From Eupeodes corollae (lineage: Eukaryota; Arthropoda; Insecta; Diptera; Syrphidae), in assembly GCF_945859685.1 (NCBI RefSeq), contig NC_079147.1:254624572-254688571 (forward strand): a DNA stretch of 64,000 bases, in the 5' to 3' direction. Under the pieces are notes generated by a model. It saw only the letters and a list, made by a program, of their open reading frames with translations. It did no database searches and had not been told where the DNA came from. Shown piece after piece: positions 34,411-45,158 of this stretch. Position numbers and translations under genes: made by a program. The stretch's first letter is position 1; each line of letters begins with the position of its first letter.

Positions 34411-36233
34411 GCTTATTTGGTTGCTACTCACTGTATCAGTATCAGAACGTTGAAGGCAATGGCGCCCTCTGACAATCCCAAAAGATCGCAGACTTAAGAA
34501 AGAGATCCTTACTAATATTCAAATTTAATGTGGAGGTTAAAATGTGTGTGAAATTGGCAATGGACTCTTATTTGTAAACGATATATGCTATGACCTAAAT
34601 ATTGAAGTCGACTCTGTTAAGCCATTTTTCCAAACTTAAAAGTCCATTCTAAATTCAATTATTGGTAGAGCCCAAAGTATCTCACTCAGAGACCTAAGCC
34701 GTTTTCTTTATTTTTTCGCATTGGTTTCTCGGCAAATTTATGAAGTCCAATACATGGAAGCATTTTTAACTACCTTTTTTTCAATTCCCAATTCTTCATA
34801 ATTTTCGTGTTTAATTTCTGAATTTTATTTAATGCAGAAATATATGTTTATTGAAGTAGTCAAATTTCTTAGAAAAACTCAGATTGGTTGTGGTTAGTCG
34901 TCACAAATTTTATTACAAAACAACGACTTCTTGAGTTACAAAACTTCTAAAAGTGATATGTTTATTGTAATTTAAAAGGTGATATCTTAATATTTAATAA
35001 ATATATTTGGTCAAAAACTAATCACGTACTCGTTCAAAATCACACAATTTCGAAAAGTTATTGGATTTTTTAGCTATTTATTGCGATCTGCAGTAAAGAT
35101 TGCGAAAAGAAAATTCAAGACCCATGTTATTGAATACGATGGAAACACCATACTGTTTCGGTTTTCCCAAAGCTTAATCCGACTTATTTTGACATCTCAT
35201 CACTTTTTAATAATTTTAGAGCCTCTTTCATATTTTTATTTTAGCCATTTTAGTAAAAGTTAGAGTAAAATAAAAGGGTATGTCCTTCAAATAGGGATCT
35301 TTTAAGTGTTATTAAGTAACTGAAAAATCTAAAACAAAACAAATAATTAACTAAAAGTTAAGGCAAGAGCTACATAAACGACAAAGCCAAATGAACCGGA
35401 GTCACTCCAAAATCGACCCCCTTTGGTTTAGCTTTGTCGATTCATTTGGATTTTCAACAATTCAAGGATCAGTCTGTCTCATACAATAATTTAAGGAATC
35501 TAAAATCTTAATGCCTCTTTCCCTTTTTTTATCTTTTCATACCAACTTTTTATTATTTTCGGCCATGTTGTTCTGCTCACAAGTTTTGTAATTTTTAAAA
35601 AATTTACTAAATAATTGAATTGAAATTTTTGATTCATTTTACGTATGCCGGATAAATGGTGTATATTGGTTATGTATGTCCAGATTAAAAGTTTACTTAA
35701 AATTTTAATATAAAAATTAATTCAAGTCAATTGTAGAAGTCGGTTCGCCTCTTTAGTTTTTTAAAGTTATTTGTAAGCCATTTATGACTTTAAGAACTAT
35801 TAATTACGTACATTTTAAAAGTCGATGTCATTAAAGAAAGATACCATTTATATTGTGATGATCACAAATAATAAAACATACATTTAAGAGATGACTTTAA
35901 TATTTAGGTCATATCATGTATCGTTAATTAATTAGAGTCCATAGCACATAATTTTAATTTCACACAAATTTGAATCTCAACAATAAATTGATTATTAGCA
36001 ATTGAAGTAGCTACAATTCTCCTATAAAACCAGACAACTGGGAGCAGACAATCAGTTATCTTGTGGAATTAATAATTTTATTATAAATGTATATTGGCAG
36101 CACTTAAATCTTCAAAACATATGATTTTTGTTCTGTCAAAATAATCTTATCAGCCGCACTTTACTATTTGCAAATCCATAAAAACTTTAATTTCATAACT
36201 ATTTGTATTTAAATAAGAAAACTTATAAATCTG
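34411..36233. other. Intergenic spacer upstream of COX19
   Basis: AT-rich. The only recognisable item is a 40-bp dispersed repeat at 35425-35464. The COX19 promoter must lie at the right end, but no core motif is clear. Confidence 0.45.
35425..35464 (-). repeat. 40-bp dispersed repeat (partner at 62997-63036)
   Basis: GGTTTAGCTTTGTCGATTCA and the following bases are the reverse complement of 62997-63036 with about two mismatches. An inverted partial match (CGACAAAGCCAAATGAACC) lies just upstream at 35378, suggesting a degraded foldback element. Confidence 0.6.
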
Positions 36234-36506
36234 ATGGCATCGCATACATTTAGTCAAAAGAAATTCATTCCAACGCCACCAGAAAAAGGAAGTTTCCCTT
36301 TAGATCATGAGAATCTTTGCAAACGATACTATTTCAATTATATGACTTGTCTCCGAAAATCCGATGACGATAATTCCAAGTGTCGTTCGGAAGCAAAAGA
36401 ATACCTTTCCTGTCGTATGGACAATAATTTAATGGAAGTTACTCCATTTTCAAAATTGGGCTTTCAAGACGACGATAAAACAACTAAATCAACAAATAAA
36501 CAATAA
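36234..36506 (+). CDS. COX19: COX19, mitochondrial intermembrane-space twin CX9C protein
   Basis: A 90-residue single-exon gene. The leader FSQKKFIPTPPEKGSFPLDH matches the PPDKGSFPLDH start of COX19 in yeast and human. Two CX9C motifs follow: CKRYYFNYMTC and CRSEAKEYLSC, which form the disulphide-linked CHCH hairpin imported by Mia40. The end MEVTPFSKLGFQ is the COX19-specific tail. COX19 is needed for copper delivery to cytochrome c oxidase, with COX11. The ATG at 36234 is preferred because homology begins a few residues in. The stop is 54 bp before the start of PPCDC on the same strand, with an AATAAA between. Confidence 0.95.
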   Translation: MASHTFSQKKFIPTPPEKGSFPLDHENLCKRYYFNYMTCLRKSDDDNSKCRSEAKEYLSCRMDNNLMEVTPFSKLGFQDDDKTTKSTNKQ

Positions 36507-36535
36507 CTTGATAAGATTTCTCTTTAGATATTGTA

Positions 36536-36541
36536 AATAAA
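36536..36541 (+). terminator. AATAAA between COX19 and PPCDC
   Basis: The only poly(A) hexamer in the 54-bp gap; it lies 20 bp before the PPCDC start codon. If used, the COX19 transcript would end at or within the PPCDC reading frame. Confidence 0.5.
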
Positions 36542-36560
36542 TTATTAAATTAAAACCAAA

Positions 36561-37237
36561 ATGAAAAATATTTTAATCGGTTGCACAGGAAGTGTAGCCA
36601 CAATCAAATTACCAATTTTAGTCAATAAGCTACTAGAATCTGGTCAGCCACTTCAGGTATTTGTCTTTTGTATTTCTCCAAAAGAAAAGTATTGATAAAT
36701 TTCTTATGTTAAAGACAAAAGTAATCGTCACCAACAACGCAAAACATTTCTTCGATGCCAAAGAAATACCTCCAGAAGTTTCAATTCTATCAGATGAAGA
36801 CGAATGGCTCGCTTGGAACAAACGTGGAGACCCAGTAATTCACATAGATTTAGGGAAATGGGCTGATTTGATGGTTATTGCTCCACTCAATGCGAACTCC
36901 TTGGCAAAAATTTCAACTGTAAATAAATACAAGTTTTTAAATATTATTCATAAGTTGGTAGGTATTAACGATTTGTTTTTTTCAGGGAATTTGCGATAAC
37001 TTGCTTATGTGTACAGTAAGAGCTTGGGACTTTTCTAAACCATTGATATTTTGTCCAGCGATGAACACTCGTATGTATGATCATCCCCTTACAGGAGAAC
37101 AAATAACAAAATTGAAAAGTTGGGGTTACATAGAAGTTGCTACTATTTCTAAAACACTCATGTGTGGTGATACTGGCAATGGTGCTATGGCTGAGGTAGA
37201 TACTATTGTTAAAACAATTCTGGATAAATTATGTTAA
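36561..37237 (+). CDS. Ppcdc: Phosphopantothenoylcysteine decarboxylase (coenzyme A biosynthesis)
   Basis: Three exons, 36561-36656, 36715-36918 and 36986-37237, in phase, give 183 residues (human 204). It is the HFCD flavoprotein that decarboxylates phosphopantothenoylcysteine to phosphopantetheine, the third step of CoA synthesis, as an FMN-bound trimer in the cytosol. The start MKNILIGCTGSVATIKLP is the flavin-binding opening; IHIDLGKWADLMVIAPLNAN carries the active-site His (His90 in plant HAL3a); CPAMNTRMYDHP is the PAMNxxM substrate clamp, with Tyr in place of the usual Trp; MCGDTGNGAMAE holds the catalytic Cys (Cys175 in HAL3a). Introns are only 58 and 67 bp. It may be co-transcribed with COX19. 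Confidence 0.94.
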
Positions 37238-37665
37238 GGCATTTCGTACATATTGTTTGTAATTTTTAAATTGAATATAAACATTTCTAAAAATATTGTC
37301 TAATGTGTTTTTGTTCTCTACGAACCAATTTCATCACAAAGTTTGGTTAACATTGCAGCTCTTTCAATTTCCTTCGGATTATAAATGTTTATAAATTTGT
37401 ATATGAATAAGGACGAGCACTTTGAGAAATTGGTTAGGTTTAAATGTATTTTCGTTCAAAGTTTAATCTTCTTCAAGAAAATTGAAAATTAAAAAACAAG
37501 TAAGTGTAGGAAATTTGGAAGTACTACGTAATTATTTAGTTGCAGGCTCTTTGATGTTCATTAGGGCTTCAAATCATCGAAATATATGCTGACATCTCTA
37601 TAATGGGAGACATTTTCAAATATGTAAGCTTAAAATTGTTTTTAGATTTTTTTGAGTTTACCTTA
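37238..37665. other. Spacer after PPCDC
   Basis: Presumed PPCDC 3' untranslated region followed by AT-rich sequence. No feature was recognised before the repeat at 37666. Confidence 0.4.
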
Positions 37666-37990
37666 GCAAATTACAACATTTGGAACGGAAGTCGCTACTC
37701 CTAAATGTCTATTTGTTATAATTAAGTGCTCTAATACCGACTTAAAACGATAGTGGAAAAGATCTTGATATTTAACTCGAAAGCTTCGGAGGTGTTGTAA
37801 ATCCAACAAAACTAATAACAAAATCTGTTGATGGGAAATTTAAGAGTTTGTTTGGCTCGATTATTGTGGATTTCAAATAAATATTTCAGTCGTTTCTCAA
37901 AAATTCTGTGCTTGACATTCAGATAGGAAAGCTGTTTTGAGGGCGAAGCGATTTTTGTGCTGAGACGGGATTAGAGCATTAAATAAGAGT
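37666..37990 (+). repeat. Unnamed dispersed repeat, copy 1 left part
   Basis: Shares ordered blocks with 40735-41036: ACATTTGG.AC.GAAGTC, CTA.ATGTCT.TTTGTT, TTAAGTGCTC, GGAAAAGATCTTGA, GGTGTT, AAAACTAATAACAAAA, GAGGGCGAAG, GGGAT.AGAGCATTAAAT. Similarity stops at GAGCATTAAAT and appears to resume at 39896. No ORF. Confidence 0.65.
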
Positions 37991-38389
37991 ACACAAAACT
38001 CAAATTCTTACAACATTGGAATTTTGAGTTTAGAATTTATAGTGGTGTTTCGAACTTAAAAAAAAAATACAAATGTTTGAATAGTAACCGTTACCTTTTG
38101 GACCATTGTTCTTTTGATTCAGTAAGTATCAAACACATTTTGAAGGGTGCAGATACTTGCTTACTTCTTATTATTTTCTTGTAGTATAAACTATCAATGG
38201 AAAGAATTTTGAACTCTTCGTTTTTTTTTTGTTTCTTTCCATAAAATACTCCATAATACTCACTTTTCACTTTAAACTTAAAAATAGTTAAAAAACAGTT
38301 TTTCTTTAAAATATTTTGTATTTAGTAATTTCAATATATACACATTTTTTAATTGAAACAGCAATTTAACAACATAAAATAAATAAAGA

Positions 38390-39450
38390 ATACGAGAACT
38401 CAAAAAATAACACTTCATTAATATTCGGTTTTTTTCACATAATTATTATATTTTTTAATTAATCTTTCTTACCATTGATTTTAATATTTTGTTGGGCACC
38501 CTTGATTGGATAAACCTCCGTCCAATCGCTTGGGCATATTTTTTTTTATAATTTTTTGAAGGTATTCAATGCCTATTATGCTCCATTCTTCTTGAAGCCG
38601 TTGCTTGAGTGTACTTATTGACGAGACGGGGTTTTCGCGAACTCGAAAGTCCAATTCGTCCCACAAATTCTCGATTGGGTTAAGGTCTGAGGACTGTGGA
38701 CGTGTTTGGATAACTTTTAAACAGTTATACAGAAGCCATTCTCTTACAACATGCGCCTTGTGCTTCGGGTTGTTGTCCTGGTAAAATTTGAAATTAGTTA
38801 AAATGCCCATTTTCTCAGCACTTTGCCTTAAATTTTCTTTTAGGATCCTCAAATAGTATTCCTTATTCAATATACCGTCGATGAATACTAAATTTCCCAT
38901 GCCTCTTGCCGAAATGCATCCCTAAACCATCATGTGCCCGGCTCCATGCTTCACTGTTGGCTTTGTGTTCCTGCTTTCAAGCTCTTCATTTGGATTGCGC
39001 CATACCATAACTCTTCCATCCGATATAAAGAGGTTATACTTACTCTCGTCAGCAAATTATACATCATTCCACCAAATTGCATCCTTATTTTTGTGTTCCC
39101 TCGCAAATTTGATCCGTTCTTCTTTTCTTGTTAACTTTTTTGGTTGACCCATCTGCTTCCAAACAATATAACGGACAGTGTTTGGCTTCATGTCTAAAAT
39201 TTCACCAATTTTTTTGTATGTTACACTTTATTATGGTGAAAAATAACAAGGTTTCTTTTTTCAAAGCTTGCATTTTTTTCCTTTGCGCCCTTGCACTCAA
39301 TTGTTTTAAAAATGTATGCAAACGTCTAGTGAACACTTTATTTTAACGGTACTCTTGAATAGACAAACTGTTAATCGGGGCAAATGTCAAACTCAGCAAA
39401 GAAAACAAAAAAACGAATATTATTGAAGCGCTTACATGTGTTCTTTTTGC
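38390..39450 (-). mobile_element. Tc1-like DNA transposon (DD34E), nearly complete transposase C-terminus
   Basis: On the minus strand the transposase runs from about 39240 to 38481: TYKKIGEILDMKPNTVRY (helix-turn-helix), QPKKLTRKEERIKFA, FADESKYNLF (first Asp), WRNPNEELE, KHGAGHMMV, FYQDNNPKHKA (second Asp), SSDLNPIENLWDEL (Glu), ending CPTKY. Exactly 34 residues separate the second Asp from the Glu, the Tc1 spacing. Two in-frame stops, before FADES and in the V.GCIS box, and a missing N-terminus make it inactive. Similar GAATATT.ATGAAG motifs reading outward at about 38420 and 39413 are likely remains of terminal repeats. Confidence 0.85.
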
Positions 39451-39895
39451 GTTGTTTATCGTATATCTTAATGCAGTTATGTGATTGCACCATTTTTTTT
39501 CATTTTTTTAATGAAATATTTAGAGAATAATATACTAATTTATAAAATAACCAAATAATAAAACTAAATTCAACTTTTACTACGAGAAAAACACCAAAAG
39601 TATGTTTAAGATTAAAACTGAATATTAATGACACACACTGTACGTACATTTGTTTTGAACATGATGTTTTGAAGCAAATTCGATGTGAAATTTCAAAAAG
39701 CCGAGACAAACAAAAAATATGATACAGTAAGTATGTAAAAAAAATTGCAATACGACGACAACCGAAATTATTTAAAAATAAATAGGTATGAGTATTTAAA
39801 AAAAACAATATCGTAAAAAGAAATCGCAACATAACTATAATGCGAGATTTTTGACGATTGTCGTAATTCGTTAAAAAGGTCTAGCTCTCTCCAGA

Positions 39896-40030
39896 TCACG
39901 GTGATTACACCTCGGCTATGTGTCTAGTGTCTTCAGTGAGCGAATCCCAGTGGATCGCCTGGTATGCAATACAGGTGTATATTATAGAGTCAATGGATTC
40001 CTGAAGATGTCTCATTGACATCTAAGTTAT
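39896..40030 (+). repeat. Unnamed dispersed repeat, copy 1 right part
   Basis: CACGGTGATTACACCTCGGC, CTATGTGTCTAGTGTCTTC, GGATCGCCTGGT, GATTCCTGAAG match 41026-41049 plus 42577-42690. In copy 2 these bases directly follow the GAGCATTAAAT block, so this is probably the right half of the copy whose left half ends at 37990. Confidence 0.6.
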
Positions 40031-40734
40031 CCCTAGACGCTCAACATTTTTGTATAGGTTTTTAAGAAATAATGGTTATATGGGGGTATCCTTCCAAATC
40101 AAGAACAGAAATGTTAGTGAATTTAAAAAACATATCGGTTTTTTTTTAAGAAGAATCGAATTTTCTGTTTTTGACCAAAAAATGTGTATGAGGACTTTTG
40201 CTATCTTTAGCCCTGAAATGAAAAGAAAACGTGAATCGGCTCAAAACATTCATTTCCAAATTTGAAGTCAATTGACCAAATGGTTTAGGCTGTAGGGGCG
40301 AGGTCAGAAAGACAGGCGGACGGAAAGGGGGACCCACTTCTTTTGACTTCTTTACCAACGTAATGTAATGTTTGATTAAAATCTCGAGTTCAAAATTTTG
40401 TATTTGTAAGTTCCGATATGTCGTAAGTGAAAGGTGAACAATACCAAAAATTACTTTCAAAATTTGGAGAAAGTGTTCCCGAAGTTGATAAACAGCAAGT
40501 AATACAGACATTTTATTCCTTGGGCTCCAATTATAAATAGATACGAATTACTTGGAGGGACAATTCTCGTTGCAAAGCAGCATCCATAAAGAAAGCATCA
40601 CTCAGCATTTTGTCTACACGACACAAATATTAGCTTGCAAATAAAATATTGAATCGTCTTGAGTACCTAGCCAATAATATTGTGCAAGATTTTGCACAAT
40701 AATATTGCACAATAATGAGGCATATTTTCAAAAA
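40031..40734. other. Spacer, possible unclassified repeat
   Basis: Contains a purine-rich AGAAAGACAGGCGGACGGAAAG motif near 40308 of the sort common in fly repeats and otherwise no coding sequence. Nothing could be assigned. Confidence 0.3.
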
Positions 40735-41049
40735 AGCTACAAATTTAAACATTTGGGACTGAAGTCACTGTTCCTACATGTCTTTTTGTTTTAATTTAGT
40801 GCTCCAATTCCTGCTAAGCACGATAGTCTCTTCCCTTCAAATTTCTGTTTTTTCCAGTTTCAAATTAAAATTACTCGGTGTTAATTGGAAAAGATCTTGA
40901 CATTTTAATTGAAAGTCTCAATTTTTTTTTGTTGGTGGTGTTCTAAAACCAACAAAATTAAAAACAAAAATTGATGAGGGCGAAGGGATTTCGCTGCTCA
41001 GCCGGGATAAGAGCATTAAATCGCGGTGATTGCACCTCGGCTATGTGTC
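40735..41049 (+). repeat. Unnamed dispersed repeat, copy 2 left part
   Basis: Continuous version of the repeat at 37666 and 39896: the GAGCATTAAAT block runs straight into CGCGGTGATTGCACCTCGGC. It is cut at TCGGCTATGTGTC by the LINE at 41050 and continues at 42564. Confidence 0.65.
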
Positions 41050-42563
41050 CGAAGTAGTCAACTGGAATGGACGGGATTTCCAACTATATCCTGAAATGAC
41101 TTCCCCAAGTTTTTATTATAATCTTGACTATTATAATAAATAACTGCATCAACAACGGCTATTTTCCAAAAAAGTGGAAGACAGCCAATTGCGAAGAAAG
41201 GCAGTACCAATGTGATCTCAAACTACACTCCTCACTCCTCAACAACATCAGCAATATTCTGGAAGAAGTCATTTTAAAGAGACTGAAAAAAATTCTGCAA
41301 CGAGCATCATCCCCGACATTCAGTTTGGATTCCGACAAGCTCACTCAAAGATCCTTTCACTTCTAAAGCTTCAGTCCGACGGTACCGCTGCTCTCAATAG
41401 CCACCGAGCAACAGTTGGATGCTTTCTGGATGTCGAGAAAGCTTTCGAAAGCGTATGGATTGAGGCCCTCATCCATAAGCTCCGAATTTTTAATATCCCA
41501 CAGCCAATAATACAAATGTTGTTTTCTTTTCTTTCTTTCAGAAACTTCTTCGCAGAAATAGATAGTTGCAAGTAAACGATTAGAGACGTAAAGGCTGGAG
41601 TCACCCAAGGATCAAAACTTGGACCGTTCCTCTACAGCTTGATAACATCTGACCAGCCAGTGCCAACGGATTGTGAGAATCTGCTGTTTGCGGATGACTC
41701 ACTCACCTATTCGTCCTCTTTTTTTTACGATCGCAGCACGAAGAGTAGAAGCACACATAAGCAGACTTTACGAGTACTACCAGAAGAGGGGAATAAGGAT
41801 AAATACCTCCAAATCGGAACTGGTACGCTTCCGGAGACCCGTCACTAACAACAGCCGCTGTAGATCGTTCCCGGATGGATCAAGGATTGAAGCCAAGAAG
41901 AAAGCCAACATCGAGTTCATCCTCTCTAGAAGAAGAAAACTGGATTAAGTAAACCAACGAAAATGTTGATATACAAACAACTGCTAAGATCGGTTATCAC
42001 CTACAGTTTTTCGATATGGTTCACCATATGAAAAACCGCAATTTAAAAACTTAAAGTCTTCGAGAGGAAGATACTAAGGATATGAACTGATCTACAATTC
42101 AACCGTCAACGACACTATAGCAATCGTAGAGTCTACAAAGAAGCTGAAATCAAGCCACTTGACCAGTTTTGCACAGGCAGCAAGGAAGATAATCACCAAA
42201 GTCGCCAGCCACCCTAACCAATTAATCAATTAATGAGAAGGATGACCAATCAAGAACGGCACAAGGACCCTAGATACCTTTGTGGTATGGATATCTCGGA
42301 CAAAATCCCCACTGACGACGACGTCTCCTTCTGTGCTGGCCTTGAGTCAGCATACTACCGCGGCTGAACGCGCGCCGCCACACCCAACCAACCTCCATCA
42401 GGACAAGCGGAACCCGAGATGAACCTCACCAACGACACTATTTTTTTAGCCCCCTTTGTGCCAACAAATGTTTTAGTTTAAGTAATTGTTAAATATTATT
42501 TATGTTAGAATCAAGCCAAATGTATATAAATTTTGTATGGCTCAATAAATAAAAATAAAAAAA
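41050..42563 (+). mobile_element. 5'-truncated LINE inserted in the unnamed repeat
   Basis: Broken RT read across frames: INNCINNGYFPKKWKTA, LNNIS.I.EEVILKRLK, SHRATVGCFLDVEKAFESVWIEALIHKLRI (palm Asp), DVKAGVTQGSKLGPFLYS, DCENLLFADDSLTYSS (FADD box), then a C-terminal region to about 42440 and an A-rich tail ending 42563. The 13-base sequence TCG(G/A)CTATGTGTC flanks both ends (41037-41049, 42564-42576), a target duplication with one mismatch. Confidence 0.85.
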
Positions 42564-42576
42564 TCGACTATGTGTC

Positions 42577-42720
42577 TAGTTTCTTCGGTGGGCGTAATCC
42601 ATTGGATCGCCTGGTCATTAATGCAGCCGTGTCTCTAATCACCACAGCCCCTTGGGACTTGGTATATTATAATGAATTGATTCCTGAAAAAGTTTTCTGT
42701 GTACTTCGTTGGTAGAATTT
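42577..42720 (+). repeat. Unnamed dispersed repeat, copy 2 right part
   Basis: TAGTTTCTTCGGTGGGCGTA, GGATCGCCTGGTCATTAATGC and GAATTGATTCCTGAA continue the repeat broken by the LINE and match 39896-40030. Confidence 0.65.
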
Positions 42721-42749
42721 CTATTCCGTAAAAAAAACATTAAGAAGTT

Positions 42750-44901
42750 TCGTTAATGAAAGTTTGCAGATTCCTAATGATAATTGTTGTTTTTTTCTTT
42801 CATTGCTGCATGCTTATAGCAATTGAGCGCAACAGTTGCTAGGATTATAGTTTAGAAAACAAAAAATAGACTAAAAATTTATTTTTCGATTTTTTATTAT
42901 TTTAATGTCTAATCTTTCACATTAGAATATATTGTTTATATTGAATTTTTATCATTTTTGTAGTTTTTTGTAATTAAGTTCACTTTTTTCACAAATATCG
43001 TAACCATAATTCATTTCGACCTCAATAATATTATTCATTCTTCCAATTTAAATTAAAATTAAGTTTTATTTTATATTTAGTTCTTTTTTTTTTCTTTCAT
43101 TTTCTTAAACAAATATTAAACAAAAAAAACAGAGAGTTTACTGGAAACAGTTAAAAATTACAGAACAGAATATGAAAAAAACAAAACGAGAAATTACAAA
43201 TTATAGAAAAAAATTAAATAAAAAACTAAACACAACAAAAGTGAATGTATAAAATTTTTATAAAATATTCTACACTACAAATGGTTTTTAATTTATATTC
43301 TTTTTTTTTCTCAATTTTTTTGTTTGTTTTGTTTTTCCCCGAATATATTTCTTTTTCATTCATTAATTCCTTAAAAATAAAGAAAAAATAAATTGAAAAC
43401 GAATGCACTTATAAATTTAAACTTAAATTTAATGCAAATACATAATATTATGTAGAATGATGATGTGTGTTTTATTTATATATAGTTTTTTTTTGTTTTG
43501 TTTAATGATTTAAAAGGTGGCAAACTTATAGATATTACAATTATTATTAAAAATAAAAAATAATAAAACAAACAACTAACTTAAACAGAGACATCATTTA
43601 TGAACATATAAGAGAGAATAGATTGTATTTAAATATATAAAAATATTTATGTTTATTTTACTGTTGCTGGTTTTTGTTTAAAAATAAATTTATTTACAAG
43701 AGTGTGTTTTGTGAAGTAAAAAGATAGAAAAAGGAAATAAAACAGGAAGGAAAAGAATTTTATTTACAAATGACTTTTAAAGAGTGATAGATTGACAGAG
43801 AGACAGATAGATTGAGAGGGAGAGAAAGAGAGAAAAGAAATTCGAAAGAAGAAATCAGAAAATCAATTTATGTATAACTTTTTGTTTTGTTGTTGTTTTA
43901 TGGTAAAAAATTGCAATAACTTTTACTATCAGAACTTTAAATTTATGTGTATAAAGTGTGCCTCTAGTTGGTATGTGCGCAAATTAGAGATGTTTTCCTT
44001 TTCTTCTTCTTTCTTAAGAATTATAGTAAACATAATTAATTTTATTTTATACAATTTTGCTGCTGCCTAAGTAGTTTTCTTTTTATTTTTGCTATAAAAT
44101 ATTGAAATTTGTTTTAGCTGGGATGGCGATTATAATTCTTTTCTTTTTTTTTAAACAATTAAATAAAAATTAATAAACACGTACAATAGTTCCACGTTGT
44201 TTTTCTTTTTTTTTCTTTTTATTATTAATTAAAAATACATACACTAATTTTAAGTGTGAGAGAGAGAGAGAGAATTGATTTAAAACTGATCAGTCATGCA
44301 AATCAATTAAATTTTTAACTCGTTTGTCTTAAAGGTTGTTTGATTTTCTTTTGTTTGTTTTACTTTTATTCGTTTTATGTTTAAATATTTACAAGTTTTA
44401 TACTTTTTCATTTATTATCGTTGAGAAAATCTACGAATAAACATTTACGTCAGTATAGTTTCTACATTTGCGTGTAGTGTATTGTGTTTTGTGGATTTGC
44501 GGATTTTTAGTAATACATATTGCAGATTGTTTTTTTTTTTTGTTAATAATTTATTTATATATATGTTTGTATATATATATATATATTTCTATATAACTTC
44601 TCGTTTTTATTTATGCCTCAAAATAGCGTCATTAACATAAGTCATACTCACAACATTGGTTGTTATATATATATAACATAATATTACTGAGTAAATATTA
44701 TAATAAATTGTTTTCTTTTCCATTATTAATTTTTGTTTGTTTTTTCTTTGCACTACATACTATTTTTTTATGTAAAATTTTCTATATTGTTTCGAAGGCA
44801 GAGAGACAAATTACAAACGACGACGATGACAACGACGACGACGACGACGGGGGTCCAATAGGAGTAAAAGTAGATATTCCATTGGAAGGGGTATTTTTCT
44901 C
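42750..44901 (-). other. Probable long 3' untranslated region of Asx
   Basis: About 2.1 kb downstream of the Asx stop codon, extremely AT-rich, with many T-runs and TTTATT (AATAAA on the minus strand), (GA)n near 44263 and (TA)n near 44571. It contains no recognisable transposon although both flanks are full of them. The end point is inferred from where repeats begin. Confidence 0.45.
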
Positions 44902-45158
44902 TCACCTAATGACACAGGACACACATAATTTGGACGCACCCATGCACTCATCATGGCAAAAAGCACCACACTGCTGACAAATTACCATAGCATTAAGGGA
45001 GCATGCACAATTCGTTGGTGGGTTATTGCTGTCTGATGATGTGCCTCCGGTGATTCCAACTGTTGCGGCGGTGGTAGTTGTTGTGGTTGTAGCAGAGACA
45101 ATATAATTGGGCTGTTGGTCGATAATATTCGAGCAAGCGTCGATGTAGGTTATACCGC
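44902..45158 (-). CDS. Asx: Asx last coding exon with C-terminal PHD finger
   Basis: Encodes the last 85 residues: [20 protein letters not shown], a threonine run, then the finger [32 protein letters not shown] and the terminal VIR. The cysteine order C-x-C, C-x2-C, C-H, C, C-x2-C and the abrupt end after CVIR are the hallmark of the ASXL C-terminal PHD, which departs from the usual C4HC3 spacing. Confidence 0.92.

Noticed and set aside
44263..44585. (GA)n and (TA)n microsatellites
   Set aside because: Short simple repeats expected in AT-rich fly DNA; no further meaning seen.
44660..44977. Plus-strand frame with a DDDDNDDDDDGG run
   Set aside because: It reads a GAC/GAT microsatellite next to, and antisense to, the Asx PHD exon.
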